Shown: positions 1-7,617, numbered from the stretch's first letter. The stretch is DNA of 44,376 nucleotides from Candidatus Acidiferrum typicum (GCA_025463055.1 JAOAPV010000068.1:1-44376); one strand, 5' to 3'. Translations and numbers: made by a program. The notes: generated by a model from the letters alone, not told the origin.

Positions 1-83
1 TCGTCTGATTTTGTCAAACTTTTATAGACGCAAGCGACAGCGATGGAGTTATCACCTTGACAACTTTAGGATTTGGTGGTATC

Positions 84-314
84 ATGATTATAGTTAAGCA
101 TCAGGAAGTGCGCATCTTCACTCGGCGCATGCCAGACGATTTCCCGCGTCCTGCGGGAAGCCCGTTGGTTCCTTACGATGCGGCTCGATTCAATCGAGCA
201 AACTTTTTTCAGGACAAAAAGAAAGACAAGCGCGGAGTGTGTCTAGTTGTTTGCACGCACAAAGCGCAGCATGGCGCAGCGCCGGGCGGATCGGCGCAGA
301 AAGAGCAGAAATGA
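84..314 (+). CDS. hypothetical small basic protein
   Basis: An open frame of 76 codons from ATG 84. It could extend upstream to a TTG at 57, but the region before ATG 84 is the more natural initiation context. The product is rich in Arg and Lys and matches no family I recognise. Its TGA (312-314) overlaps the ATG of the next small frame (311) in an ATGA arrangement typical of coupled translation, which is the main reason to believe it. It heads a series of three overlapping frames leading into the 616-residue protein gene. The true start may be elsewhere because the window edge is close. Confidence is low. Confidence 0.35.
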   Translation: MIIVKHQEVRIFTRRMPDDFPRPAGSPLVPYDAARFNRANFFQDKKKDKRGVCLVVCTHKAQHGAAPGGSAQKEQK

Positions 315-424
315 CTGGAATAGAAGAGTTCGTAAGAATTAGACGGGCGACGGCAAGCCTATCGAAGCGTATGCAAGGCGAGAAGACGAAAAAACCAAAT
401 GACGACCGCGCCCAGTCGATTTAG
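311..424 (+). CDS. hypothetical 37-residue protein, overlapping neighbours
   Basis: A 37-codon frame beginning at ATG 311, which overlaps the stop of the preceding frame by 4 bases, and ending at TAG 422-424, which lies 26 bases inside the next gene (ATG 399). The product is short, charged and helix-prone, starting MTGIEEFVRIRR. No family is recognised. The tight overlap on both sides is phage-like and suggests translational coupling, but the frame is short enough to be chance. Confidence 0.3.
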   Translation: MTGIEEFVRIRRATASLSKRMQGEKTKKPNDDRAQSI

Positions 425-2249
425 ATTCTGTCCGAAGCATAAGAAGCCGCTTCCATGCAAGCATTGCGAAATGATCGCGAGTGCGCCGAAGCCTGTCCAC
501 GCCGCGGCACGGCAGCAAATTCCGTGTGCAGTTGATGGATGTGGTGAAGCCTACGTTGTGCCGGTTGGCACTGTGGTGTCCAAAGACTTCAAGTTTGTTT
601 GCAAGGGTCATACACCACAGACAAAACGTGCAGGGGCTAAGGGTGTTCGTCCATCTGCGATCAGTCCCGAGGTTCGTAAACAGATCAAACAACAATTGGC
701 CGCGCCTCCTGCAATACGGGAACCACAGAATTCCGTGGAGATGGTGGAGACTTCTCAGGGAACAAAAACTGTTACTGCCGGGCCTGATGGGAGCGTCGAT
801 GTAGACGATGCCGCGGACAGCACCGATAAAAATATAAGGAAGAATACACGAGCTATACCTGGACCACCCAGAAGACAGCCTTCAAAGCAGCCTGCGTACT
901 TGAAGTCCGTCGCGCAGTCTGTTGTTAAGTCATGGGACCCGGAAGCACCGTATGGACGCGATGAAGAGAACCGTCCTATCAAAGCGATGCGAACGGACCA
1001 AGAACTAGCGGTTCAATTGCTCGCAAAAGATTGGGACGCACCCGGATCAGCAGACCCCTGCAATTGCAATCAACCTCTCTGCAAGCACTGCCATCCAGAA
1101 AACATAGTACAAACTGATGTTCTTCGGGTTGCTCCAGTGCAGATGGATATCGAGGAGGATCTTCGGAATCAATTCGGATTATCAAAACGCCTGCCTGTAA
1201 GGGTTGCGCCAAAGAAGTTCGATTACTTCCCTGAAATTCTAGGCATATCACGAGGGGCGCTCTTCTATCTCTTGTTAGATGGCATAGTGGGAACTGAAGT
1301 CGTCCGCATTGGGCCGGGGACGAAGACCAAGGTGAAGAAGACGACTCGGTTAGTCGAACAGCAAATAGCGAAGCTCACCGCAGAATTGGAAGCAGCAAGA
1401 AAAAGAATATCCGAACTGAAGCGATTGATCGCCGAATCGGAAGACATCGTTCATGGTCTAGGCAAGAAAGTCATGGATAGCCGTCGCGCTGAAAACCCGG
1501 ACGACATCCTTGACAAATCGACCCGCGAGAAATTCAAGCGCGAGGAGAAAAAGAAGATTGTTGCCTGTGAGCAGGAAAAGCGCGAGCTTGAGACTCGTTT
1601 GCGCGAATCGAACCTAGAAGACCTTCAGCAACGTTTGGCAAATTGGGGTTCGAGTCCAGATGATTACGACCATGTTGAGACGGCGGAAACGCGGGAAGTT
1701 CCTGTCATCTTTAAGGAGAAGTTTAAGGAACCTGAAGACGAGATTAAGGATACAAGTGAGGAATATAACCAGCTACGGCTGCTCCGCGTTTCAAAGACCG
1801 ATGCATACATTAGTCTGCTCAGTTCGGTGAAATACGAAGGACTGAAAAGCCTATGCCGTCGTCATCCACTGCTCAGTGCGTGGAGATATTTTGAGAATGA
1901 AATTGTGCTCCAAGCTATCGGATGGAAGTTGATTCATCCGACCAAACATGCATTTCTGAAATATCCCGAATTGAATAAATGTTTGTCTCCGTCCGATGAG
2001 GAGGATGAGTACGTTCCGGATGACACCGAGAACGCGCTGATCATCAAGACTGGTGGAGCCCAGATCGGCGCTAGTATTTACGGTGGCGGAACAACATGGG
2101 GTGGCAAACAACGATCCGTCACTAGCTTTGATAAGACCGTAGCTTATGGAAACAAGGACGCAGGGGAAGCTGCAGGGCAATTCGCGCCGCCCGGCGAGTT
2201 CTTCGGTGATGTTGACTCCGGTGACTTCGCCGAACGCTACGAAGAATGA
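399..2249 (+). CDS. hypothetical Cys-rich coiled-coil protein of the integrated element
   Basis: A 616-residue protein with no family I can name. Three Cys/His clusters look like metal-binding knuckles: CPKHKKPLPCKHC near residues 11-23, a CAVDGCG...FVCKGH ribbon-like pair near 43-71, and CNCNQPLCKHC near 222-232. The first and third share the PL(P)CKHC signature, as if duplicated. A strongly charged coiled coil rich in E, K, R and Q spans roughly residues 320-430. The C-terminus is acidic with a Gly-rich patch (GASIYGGGTTWGG). It is the largest gene at the left of the element and ends before a terminator-like hairpin at 2357. The zinc-knuckle and coiled-coil layout would fit a DNA- or protein-binding scaffold, but this is inference only. 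Codon use and composition look coding throughout. Confidence 0.8.
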   Translation: MTTAPSRFRFCPKHKKPLPCKHCEMIASAPKPVHAAARQQIPCAVDGCGEAYVVPVGTVVSKDFKFVCKGHTPQTKRAGAKGVRPSAISPEVRKQIKQQLAAPPAIREPQNSVEMVETSQGTKTVTAGPDGSVDVDDAADSTDKNIRKNTRAIPGPPRRQPSKQPAYLKSVAQSVVKSWDPEAPYGRDEENRPIKAMRTDQELAVQLLAKDWDAPGSADPCNCNQPLCKHCHPENIVQTDVLRVAPVQMDIEEDLRNQFGLSKRLPVRVAPKKFDYFPEILGISRGALFYLLLDGIVGTEVVRIGPGTKTKVKKTTRLVEQQIAKLTAELEAARKRISELKRLIAESEDIVHGLGKKVMDSRRAENPDDILDKSTREKFKREEKKKIVACEQEKRELETRLRESNLEDLQQRLANWGSSPDDYDHVETAETREVPVIFKEKFKEPEDEIKDTSEEYNQLRLLRVSKTDAYISLLSSVKYEGLKSLCRRHPLLSAWRYFENEIVLQAIGWKLIHPTKHAFLKYPELNKCLSPSDEEDEYVPDDTENALIIKTGGAQIGASIYGGGTTWGGKQRSVTSFDKTVAYGNKDAGEAAGQFAPPGEFFGDVDSGDFAERYEE

Positions 2250-2356
2250 CCTATCTCACAGAAAACAACTAGGTTGCAGCAGAACGTAGAAGCCTCTGGA
2301 AAACGTAACGTTATATATGAGGGGTAGAACCCTCTTCATCGTTCCAAAATCCTCCA

Positions 2357-2397
2357 AAGCCGGAGCGGACCTTGCATAACGCTCCGGCTTCTCTTTG
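2357..2397 (+). terminator. rho-independent terminator-like hairpin
   Basis: A perfect 10-bp inverted repeat, AAGCCGGAGC (2357-2366) and GCTCCGGCTT (2381-2390), with a 14-nt loop, followed by a short pyrimidine-rich run (CTCTTTG). It lies 108 bases after the stop of the 616-residue gene and before the HTH gene, so it probably separates two transcription units. Confidence 0.6.
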
Positions 2398-2441
2398 TGC
2401 CTGTAGAAGTTACGAAGAAATTTTTCTGTATCAGGAGTTTT

Positions 2442-3014
2442 ATGTTTGCATCGCTTTCAATTGAGTCGGCAATCTCCGCGGTGACTGCTGAACACAAATT
2501 TTCTGCGGCGTCATTGGCTGCAATTGATGGCGGCATCAGTTCGCCGACTCTGAGTAAAGTTCTCGCCGGACAAAGCAGATTGTCACCGGACAAAGAGGAA
2601 AGTTTGAAACTTACGCTGGAAGCGATCCGCCAGTTGATCGATGAGTTTCCGGTGCCGATTGATTTCAACCAGGTCGTGCGGGTGAAGCCCTTGATTGACC
2701 AGCGTCGTGCTCAAATACGTGAAAACATCGATCCAATTGTCCACAGGTGCTTGCTGATCCGCATTTCAGGAACAGGTTTCTTTTTGACGATGCGTGGCGG
2801 CGAAGTCGTTACCACTCCATCCGAAACTTTGGCCGCTGCATTCGAAAATCCCGATACAGCGAATGAAGTTATCCGCCAACTGGCGAAGCTTGGGGCGAAA
2901 GCATGGATCGATTCGTTTGGTGCGTTCCGTAGAAAAAGCACGATGTCGCACAGCTTGATGGAAGTTGGCTTCACACCGGAGCCTGCTACTGCCGCTGTTG
3001 AGGAACCGGCATGA
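2442..3014 (+). CDS. HTH-type regulator-like protein
   Basis: A 190-residue protein. ATG 2442 is chosen because AGGAG at 2433-2437 sits at proper spacing. An in-frame start further upstream would run into the preceding hairpin region. Residues about 10-60 (AISAVTAEHKFSAASLAAIDGGISSPTLSKVLAGQSRLSPDKE) resemble a Cro/C1-like helix-turn-helix with a putative recognition helix around SPTLSKVLAG. The C-terminal half is unassigned. The stop overlaps the next ATG (3011). A role as replication or lysogeny regulator is inferred from position ahead of the cold-shock and primase-like genes and is not shown by the sequence. Confidence 0.7.
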   Translation: MFASLSIESAISAVTAEHKFSAASLAAIDGGISSPTLSKVLAGQSRLSPDKEESLKLTLEAIRQLIDEFPVPIDFNQVVRVKPLIDQRRAQIRENIDPIVHRCLLIRISGTGFFLTMRGGEVVTTPSETLAAAFENPDTANEVIRQLAKLGAKAWIDSFGAFRRKSTMSHSLMEVGFTPEPATAAVEEPA

Positions 3015-3202
3015 GCGCGTCGATGATTCGGCTGGAGCTATTGAAACATTTTTGGGAGCGTAAGATGTCGGCAATCGAATTTCACAACGACCAGCATCCG
3101 CTTGATATTGGACCGCTCGGAACGACTTTGTTGTTCAAGGATGGGGTTCGAATCCTAGCGGAGCAGTTTCATAAATCATTGTATTTGAAATTTCCTGATT
3201 AA
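3011..3202 (+). CDS. hypothetical small protein, coupled to the HTH gene
   Basis: A 63-residue frame beginning at an ATG that overlaps the TGA of the HTH gene by 4 bases (ATGA). A second ATG at 3065 has GGGAG at good spacing and would give a 45-residue product starting MSAIEFHNDQ. No domain is recognised. The coupling and the GGGAG site are the support. The length keeps confidence moderate. Confidence 0.5.
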   Translation: MSASMIRLELLKHFWERKMSAIEFHNDQHPLDIGPLGTTLLFKDGVRILAEQFHKSLYLKFPD

Positions 3203-3205
3203 CTT

Positions 3206-3218
3206 TACCCCTTAGGGC
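3206..3218. promoter_or_regulatory. CCCTTAGGG-type palindrome, possible operator
   Basis: The sequence TACCCCTTAGGGC occurs here in the gap before the cold-shock gene. A close match, TACCCTTAGGGC, occurs at 5465-5476, and the reverse-oriented element TTAGGGGTATCC at 5574-5585. Recurrence of one palindromic word in two intergenic regions of the element suggests a shared protein-binding site, perhaps for the HTH protein encoded at 2442. That link is inference. Confidence 0.3.
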
Positions 3219-3287
3219 CGTCCGGCCAGCAGGGTTCCCGCCATAGAGGCGATCAAAGTAGCAAACCGAGACTCAGAGAGTCGAGGT

Positions 3288-3575
3288 ATGCCCATTCGGG
3301 CAAAGGTAGAAACGAAGGTGAAAGATACAGGAATTGTAATGACGTGGTTTGAGACCAGAGGTTTTGGGTTCATCCATAGCATCGTGGACGGTGAAGTTCG
3401 TTCTTATTTCGCGCATATTTCGCAGTTTCATGGGCAGCCAAGAGTAGGGGCCACCGTTCTCTTCAACGCCGCCGCTGGTAAAGGGTCGAAAGGTCCGGTC
3501 GCACGCAATGTTGAAGTTGTAACTGAAATTCAGAAAGGGGTGGCTGCACTTGCAGCGGGCGAGGTGCGGTCATGA
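3288..3575 (+). CDS. cold-shock domain protein
   Basis: A 95-residue protein with a single-stranded nucleic-acid-binding cold-shock (OB) fold. Residues about 13-70 show the family pattern: GIVMTWFETRGFGFI corresponds to the GxVKWFN...KGFGFI strand with RNP1, and RSYFAHISQF to the RNP2 strand (VFVHxSA). The RNP1 core GFGFI is intact. Unlike housekeeping CspA proteins (about 70 residues), it has N- and C-terminal extensions. It directly precedes the primase/helicase-like gene and its TGA overlaps that ATG (3572), so the two are probably translated together. A role in handling single-stranded DNA or RNA during element replication is plausible by context. Confidence 0.82.
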   Translation: MPIRAKVETKVKDTGIVMTWFETRGFGFIHSIVDGEVRSYFAHISQFHGQPRVGATVLFNAAAGKGSKGPVARNVEVVTEIQKGVAALAAGEVRS

Positions 3576-5368
3576 GTGCCACCTCAGAGGAATTGATCCA
3601 GCAGGTCAATCAGGTGTGCCCGCCGCTGCCAATAACATTGGTCAGTGCGAATGATATTCCGGTGAGTGAAGCTTCGAAGGAAATTCCAGACGCTGAAGAG
3701 ATACGTCATCTGGAAGCTGCCAATAAAGAATTGATGAATTCGCTGGATGAATCATTAGAACTAGGTTTACACGAAGTCCCTGATGATCCGTTCGGAAAAC
3801 TTCAAGCACTGAAGTGCAACAACGAAATCTTGACAGAAGCACTGAACGCTCCTGAAGCCTTACCGTCTAAGCCCAAGTTTGGCAAGACTGACGGGCCTAT
3901 CATTTCAGTTCACGTAAAGAGCAAGCCGGAGCCAATCTGGATCGACAAGGACGGAGTAAACGTCGATACAGGCGAAAGAGTCCAGCTGCCGCCTAGCGTA
4001 ATCGAGAAACTAGATCAGGAAGGTGCGAGAAGGGCTGCGGAATGGCTTGAGAAGAGCGATGCCCCGGTTGAGCAATACAAGCATTACGCAATGACCAAGG
4101 AAGAGTTCGACCTGGAGAACGAAAAAGAATATCCAGTGCGTCCTCTTCCAAAACAGCCCGGCCCAAAGTGGGACGACTCCATTCTTTACGGGTTATCTGG
4201 AGACGTGATCCGCAAGGCGGGACAGTATTGCGAATCACATCCGGCAGGCATGCTTGTGGACTTCCTTGTTTCCATCGGCTCGATCATAGGCCGCGGGCCT
4301 TACTTCAATATTGGTGCGACTAAGCACTACACGAATGAATTCATGGCGCGTGTTGGCGACAGTTCGAAGTCTCGTAAGGGCACAGGACGCGATGCTGTCG
4401 ACGCAATCCTAAAGCTTGTTGACCCCGGCTGGCATTCAGATCGAATTGAGTCTGGATTTGGCTCGGGTGAAGCAATCATCAATCGCGTCCGTGACACGGT
4501 GATGGAGCCTCGTCGCAAGAATGGTGTGACAGTCTACGAAAGTGTTCCAGGTGTAGACGACAAACGTTTGTGTATTCGTGAAGGCGAGCTAGCGTCTATC
4601 TTTGTTCTCGCTGGCAAGCCGGACAGTCGTGCGGACATCATCATTCGTGATGGATGGGACGGCAAAACACTGCGCAACATCGTCAAAGGAAAAGGCAAGG
4701 ACGGCTCATCTAACTCTGCAAAGTGTGAAGAGCCGCATCTTTCTATCAGTGGGGACACGACTGTAAGTGAGTTGCGCATGAAAATGCCGGACGGCGCAGA
4801 CGAAAACGGATTCGGAAATCGCTTCATTTACGTCTACGTTTACCGTGTAAAGGATTGCCCGCAAGGTGGCCCCGAGATCGATTGGTCTCAGGAGATTGTG
4901 GACCTTCATCAAGTCATACAGTTTGCGAAAACGGTTAAGCATGTATCGATGACTGTTTCAGCCAGAAGGTGGTGGAATAACCATTACTCCGAATTCGAAC
5001 ATCAAGGGCCGGACGGACTGGCGGGCAAGATGACGACGAGAGCTGCAGCTCACATCCGCAGGCTGGCGATGATCTACGCTTTGCTAGACCAGGCGGACGA
5101 GATAAACCTGGATCACTTTTATGCTGCCAAGCGTCTTTGGGATTATTGCTCTGACTCAGCGATGTTCATCTTCGGGGGAGTCACCACCGAGCAACTGAGG
5201 ATCGTGAACTGGATCGGTCAGCGAGGCTCGGGGACGTATAAGCAGATTCGCGATGAGCTGTACCAGCGTCACAGGTCCGTAGTCGAGATCAAGGCCGACC
5301 TGGACGTGCTGGTCAAGCAGCGGAAGCTTCGCCTGGACGGGGAGAATTACGTGAAAATGGGGAATTGA
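3572..5368 (+). CDS. DUF3987-type primase/helicase-like replication protein
   Basis: A 598-residue protein. Residues 1 to about 190 are an acidic poorly conserved region. From about residue 195 it follows the layout of DUF3987 proteins of phages and mobile elements, which have a RecA-like fold. A Walker-A-like loop, GDSSKSRKGTG, lies near residues 261-271; the GK(S/T) order is altered to RKGTG, as in many DUF3987 members. It also contains SIFVLAGKPDSRADIIIRDGWDG and SISGDTTVSELRMKM. A winged-helix-like tail occupies residues about 545-597 (LRIVNWIGQRGSGTYKQIRDEL). It is coupled to the cold-shock gene by an ATGA overlap and followed immediately by a repeat-dense AT-rich region. Together these suggest a replication module. 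Whether the ATPase is active is unknown. Confidence 0.82.
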   Translation: MSATSEELIQQVNQVCPPLPITLVSANDIPVSEASKEIPDAEEIRHLEAANKELMNSLDESLELGLHEVPDDPFGKLQALKCNNEILTEALNAPEALPSKPKFGKTDGPIISVHVKSKPEPIWIDKDGVNVDTGERVQLPPSVIEKLDQEGARRAAEWLEKSDAPVEQYKHYAMTKEEFDLENEKEYPVRPLPKQPGPKWDDSILYGLSGDVIRKAGQYCESHPAGMLVDFLVSIGSIIGRGPYFNIGATKHYTNEFMARVGDSSKSRKGTGRDAVDAILKLVDPGWHSDRIESGFGSGEAIINRVRDTVMEPRRKNGVTVYESVPGVDDKRLCIREGELASIFVLAGKPDSRADIIIRDGWDGKTLRNIVKGKGKDGSSNSAKCEEPHLSISGDTTVSELRMKMPDGADENGFGNRFIYVYVYRVKDCPQGGPEIDWSQEIVDLHQVIQFAKTVKHVSMTVSARRWWNNHYSEFEHQGPDGLAGKMTTRAAAHIRRLAMIYALLDQADEINLDHFYAAKRLWDYCSDSAMFIFGGVTTEQLRIVNWIGQRGSGTYKQIRDELYQRHRSVVEIKADLDVLVKQRKLRLDGENYVKMGN

Positions 5369-5371
5369 ACC

Positions 5372-5650
5372 TTGCGCAAATTGGGGTACGAAAATGGAAG
5401 AAATGCTTTCGCAAATTTTAGAGCGAAAACAAATCGTACCCCTTTTTGCGCGTTGCGCAGTGGATACCCTTAGGGCTGATCTCGTTGTTATATATAGTAG
5501 TTGTTGAATGTGTGTTTGATTTTCAATCCCTTTTTTGCGCAGCCCTCAATTCATGATTCAATCTGCTTTTGGATTAGGGGTATCCGGTGCGCAAAGCGCA
5601 AACGGGTGCCATTTTTGTTTTCGTACTCTTTTTTGCGCAGGCTTTTGGAT
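5372..5650. other. repeat-dense AT-rich intergenic region, candidate replication origin
   Basis: This non-coding stretch follows the primase/helicase-like gene. It contains GGGGTACGA (5383-5391) paired with TCGTACCCC (5434-5442), enclosing TTTCGC/GCGAAA. It contains a 28-base arm at 5446-5473 whose inverse occurs at 5574-5601 with 23 of 28 bases matching (core TTGCGCA and GGATACCC). It contains direct repeats TTTTTTGCGCAG (5531-5542 and 5630-5641) and GCTTTTGGAT (5564-5573 and 5641-5650). A second, outer pairing joins TTGCGCA...GTACGAAAA at 5372-5394 with its inverse at about 5619-5639. The centre near 5480-5530 is AT-rich. Iteron-like words plus dyads next to a replication gene are what plasmid and phage origins look like. 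A regulatory region or a small RNA with terminator is the alternative. Confidence 0.45.
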
Positions 5651-5911
5651 AGCCGATTGGCCCGGCGATCCAGCGTTCGTGTCCGGCGTTTTCTGGAATT
5701 CTCTTTCCGCGACCCTGAAAACGTAAACTTTCGTCGAAAGTTATGCAAATTGAGCCGATTTCTCCCTAACCTAATGATAAATATAGGTTTGCTGTAAGAT
5801 AAACCTCAATGAGGGGAAAATGGGCGCAAGTCAGGAAAATTAATCGGGGAACACGGCAGGAATGCTTCAGGCAACGCGCAGGGAAGGCACAGGAGACGAT
5901 AAGGACGACGG

Positions 5912-6022
5912 ATGAACTCGGAAGATTATCGGGCGGGCCGCGGGGCTCACCGAGGCTCTAAAACGAAAGCTACATTTCGGGAGTTTTTAACCCACCCGTT
6001 AGGTTATCAGATGTCTTTTTGA
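5912..6022 (+). CDS. possible 36-residue protein
   Basis: A short frame from ATG 5912 to TGA 6020-6022. It has AAGGACG just upstream and an ATGA overlap with an even shorter frame (ATG 5862, 17 codons) that itself follows GGCAGG. The product is basic (MNSEDYRAGRGAHRGSK...). No family is recognised. The rest of 5650-6076 shows no better candidate. This may be chance. Confidence 0.2.
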   Translation: MNSEDYRAGRGAHRGSKTKATFREFLTHPLGYQMSF

Positions 6023-6076
6023 GAGTTCTCAGAAGGACAGCAAATTGGGGCGAAAGCGGCCAAGAAAACAAGACGG

Positions 6077-6661
6077 TTACGCCGCTTGTTCCGACAGGGT
6101 TTTATGGACAAGACTTCGGCTGCAACGCAGGGTCAGGGCGATCTCGCGCATGGTCAAACCTTCCAAACGCATTGTGGCGAGCCTGGAGGCGTCGAGAACG
6201 ATAGGTTTACGGCCAACGCGGAATCCTTTGGCACGACGATTGGATATTCCAGCGCGTACCCGCTCGCGGATCAAATCCCGCTCGAATTCAGCCATCGCAG
6301 AGATGATCCCGAACATTAAGCGGCCAGCAGGCGTGGTCAGGTCCAAGGACTCCTTCAGGCTGATAAAGGCGATCCCGAGTGATTCGAATTCAGCCAGCGA
6401 ATTAACAAGGTGTTTGAGTGATCGTCCGAAGCGGTCGAGCTTCCAAACTAGGACAGCGTCAAGCTTGCGTCGATGAGCATCGGCTAAGAGTTTGTTGAGT
6501 TCTGGCCGTGAATCCTTCGATCCGCTAACGCCAACATCGACGTATTCGCCAATGATTGTCCAACCGCGTCGTTGGCAATGTTCGCGCAGTTCGCGCAGTT
6601 GCATCTCGGGATCTTGGCCCTTGTCTGATGTGGAAACCCTTGCGTACAAAGCAGTTCTCAC
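6077..6661 (-). CDS. serine recombinase (resolvase/invertase family)
   Basis: A 194-residue small serine recombinase. The catalytic domain covers residues 1 to about 140: ALYARVSTSDKGQDPEMQ with the nucleophilic Ser near residue 10, the VWKLDRFGRS active-site arginine strand, and the E-helix FGIISAMAEFERDLIRERVRAG. A C-terminal helix-turn-helix lies near residues 155-192 (LTMREIALTLRCSRSLVHKTL). Length is normal for Tn3-type resolvases and DNA invertases. The GTG start overlaps the TGA of a 41-codon frame. It could resolve dimers of a replicating form or invert a segment. No clear paired inverted target was found, although the 10-mer CCGTTAGGTT flanks the unit at 5996-6005 and 6803-6812. Confidence 0.95.
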   Translation of the reverse strand: MRTALYARVSTSDKGQDPEMQLRELREHCQRRGWTIIGEYVDVGVSGSKDSRPELNKLLADAHRRKLDAVLVWKLDRFGRSLKHLVNSLAEFESLGIAFISLKESLDLTTPAGRLMFGIISAMAEFERDLIRERVRAGISNRRAKGFRVGRKPIVLDASRLATMRLEGLTMREIALTLRCSRSLVHKTLSEQAA

Positions 6662-6783
6662 GGCTTCGCCTTTCGCGGGCGACCGCCGAGCTTACCGTTT
6701 GCCGCAGAAGATTTTGCTTTCTTCTTTGACTTTCGGCTGCCGAGCAATCGCATGGCTTCGGAGATTAGCTTCTTCTGGTTCAC
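6658..6783 (-). CDS. small basic protein coupled to the resolvase
   Basis: A 41-residue frame from GTG (6783-6781) to TGA (6660-6658). The stop overlaps the GTG of the resolvase by 3 bases, a tight coupling. An in-frame TAG just upstream limits the start. The product begins MNQKKLISEAMRLLGSRKSKKK and ends with a GGRPRK-type basic tail resembling an AT-hook. No Shine-Dalgarno sequence is obvious. It may help DNA binding or act as a coupled leader. The function is unknown. Confidence 0.5.
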   Translation of the reverse strand: MNQKKLISEAMRLLGSRKSKKKAKSSAANGKLGGRPRKAKP

Positions 6784-6835
6784 GTTTGGAGTGTAAAGCT
6801 ATCCGTTAGGTTTGGCAAGACAAATCCGCAACCCG

Positions 6836-6851
6836 GCAAGGAATTCCTTGC
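6836..6851. promoter_or_regulatory. perfect 16-bp palindrome upstream of the resolvase unit
   Basis: GCAAGGAATTCCTTGC is a perfect 16-bp palindrome about 50 bases upstream of the small basic gene and resolvase, the position expected for an operator or a recombination half-site. The rest of 6784-7146 holds no convincing gene. It contains CCGTTAGGTT at 6803-6812, repeated at 5996-6005 on the other side of the resolvase. Confidence 0.4.
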
Positions 6852-7146
6852 AACGAAACCATTCGCAATGAAAGGCTTCGCTGACGTTCACCGCGAGAAT
6901 TCTTAAACCGTGAACCGTAGTCGATCCGAATGCGAAGCAAGATCGGATGCCGAAGTTGAATGTAACAAGTTAAATCGTCTAGGGAAGTTAGAGCCGTTTG
7001 CAAAGGCCGGGCGGTGGAACCCCAGGCGGTCATCGTCCGCCCGCTTTCGCATCCGCAACGCGACATCACATTAAAAATAAAAGTTTCCGTAAATTTGCTG
7101 ACAACTTTTCGCGCAGCAACCGGGGTCTACCCGATAGAAGGAACGT

Positions 7147-7617
7147 ATGAACACAGAAACAGCAGAATGGACTTTCACAAGCGAGCCAGTCAACATCGCG
7201 GAACTTTCATCCGACACGATTCGGAAGCTGGTGCGATTCGCGGACGTAGCGCCAGCGTATCATTTCAGCAAGCGAATAATCTGGGTGTTCGACACTGGTC
7301 CAAGTTGCTGTGTGACTTATCCGCCCGAAGTCATGATCGGCTACCTCAACGCCTTCGAGGACTTAAAGACGATCCCCGAGCCCGAAGTAAAGTTTTTCGT
7401 GGAGAATGCCGACCTGGCCACGAAGACGGAAGAGATTCAGGAGCGTAATCATAAGGCCGACCTGGCCACGAAGACGGAAGAGATTCAGGAGCGTAATCAT
7501 AAGGCCGACCGGGAACCATCTGACTGGGAATTCGAAATGGTTCGGGACGAGTGCCAGAATTTCGAACGTGAGTTAATCGTATTAGGCGAGCGCATCATGA
7601 GAACGCCGAAGCAGTAA
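7147..7617 (+). CDS. hypothetical protein with a tandem 16-residue duplication
   Basis: A 156-residue acidic, Glu-rich protein. ATG 7147 is preceded by AGAAGGAACGT, a good ribosome site. Residues about 88-119 are two identical 16-residue units (ADLATKTEEIQERNHK twice), encoded by an exact 48-bp tandem repeat and predicted to lengthen a helix or coiled coil by one unit. The N-terminal half (FTSEPVNIAELSSDTIRKLVRF...) is not recognised. It lies directly upstream of the terminase large subunit gene, with a terminator-like hairpin between. A small terminase subunit often occupies that slot and often contains helical oligomerisation segments, but no HTH is evident and I do not assign it. Confidence 0.7.
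   Translation: MNTETAEWTFTSEPVNIAELSSDTIRKLVRFADVAPAYHFSKRIIWVFDTGPSCCVTYPPEVMIGYLNAFEDLKTIPEPEVKFFVENADLATKTEEIQERNHKADLATKTEEIQERNHKADREPSDWEFEMVRDECQNFERELIVLGERIMRTPKQ
7408..7503 (+). repeat. exact 48-bp tandem duplication in frame
   Basis: Copy one is 7408-7455 and copy two 7456-7503, identical at all 48 bases and starting GCCGACCTGGCC. The third unit begins with GCCGACC and then diverges. Perfect identity including third positions implies a very recent slippage or unequal exchange, or an assembly artefact. Confidence 0.97.

Noticed and set aside
3140-3165. T-arm-like sequence GGGGTTCGAATCC as a tRNA
   Set aside because: No anticodon arm or acceptor partner is found around it, and it lies within the small frame coupled to the HTH gene.
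5383-5650. CRISPR-like array
   Set aside because: The repeats are short, of mixed orientation and irregularly spaced, with no unique spacers of constant length and no cas genes nearby.
6806-7069. 87-codon minus-strand frame in the region between resolvase and the 156-residue gene
   Set aside because: No ribosome site, unusual composition, and it covers the palindrome and repeat words. It looks like a chance frame.
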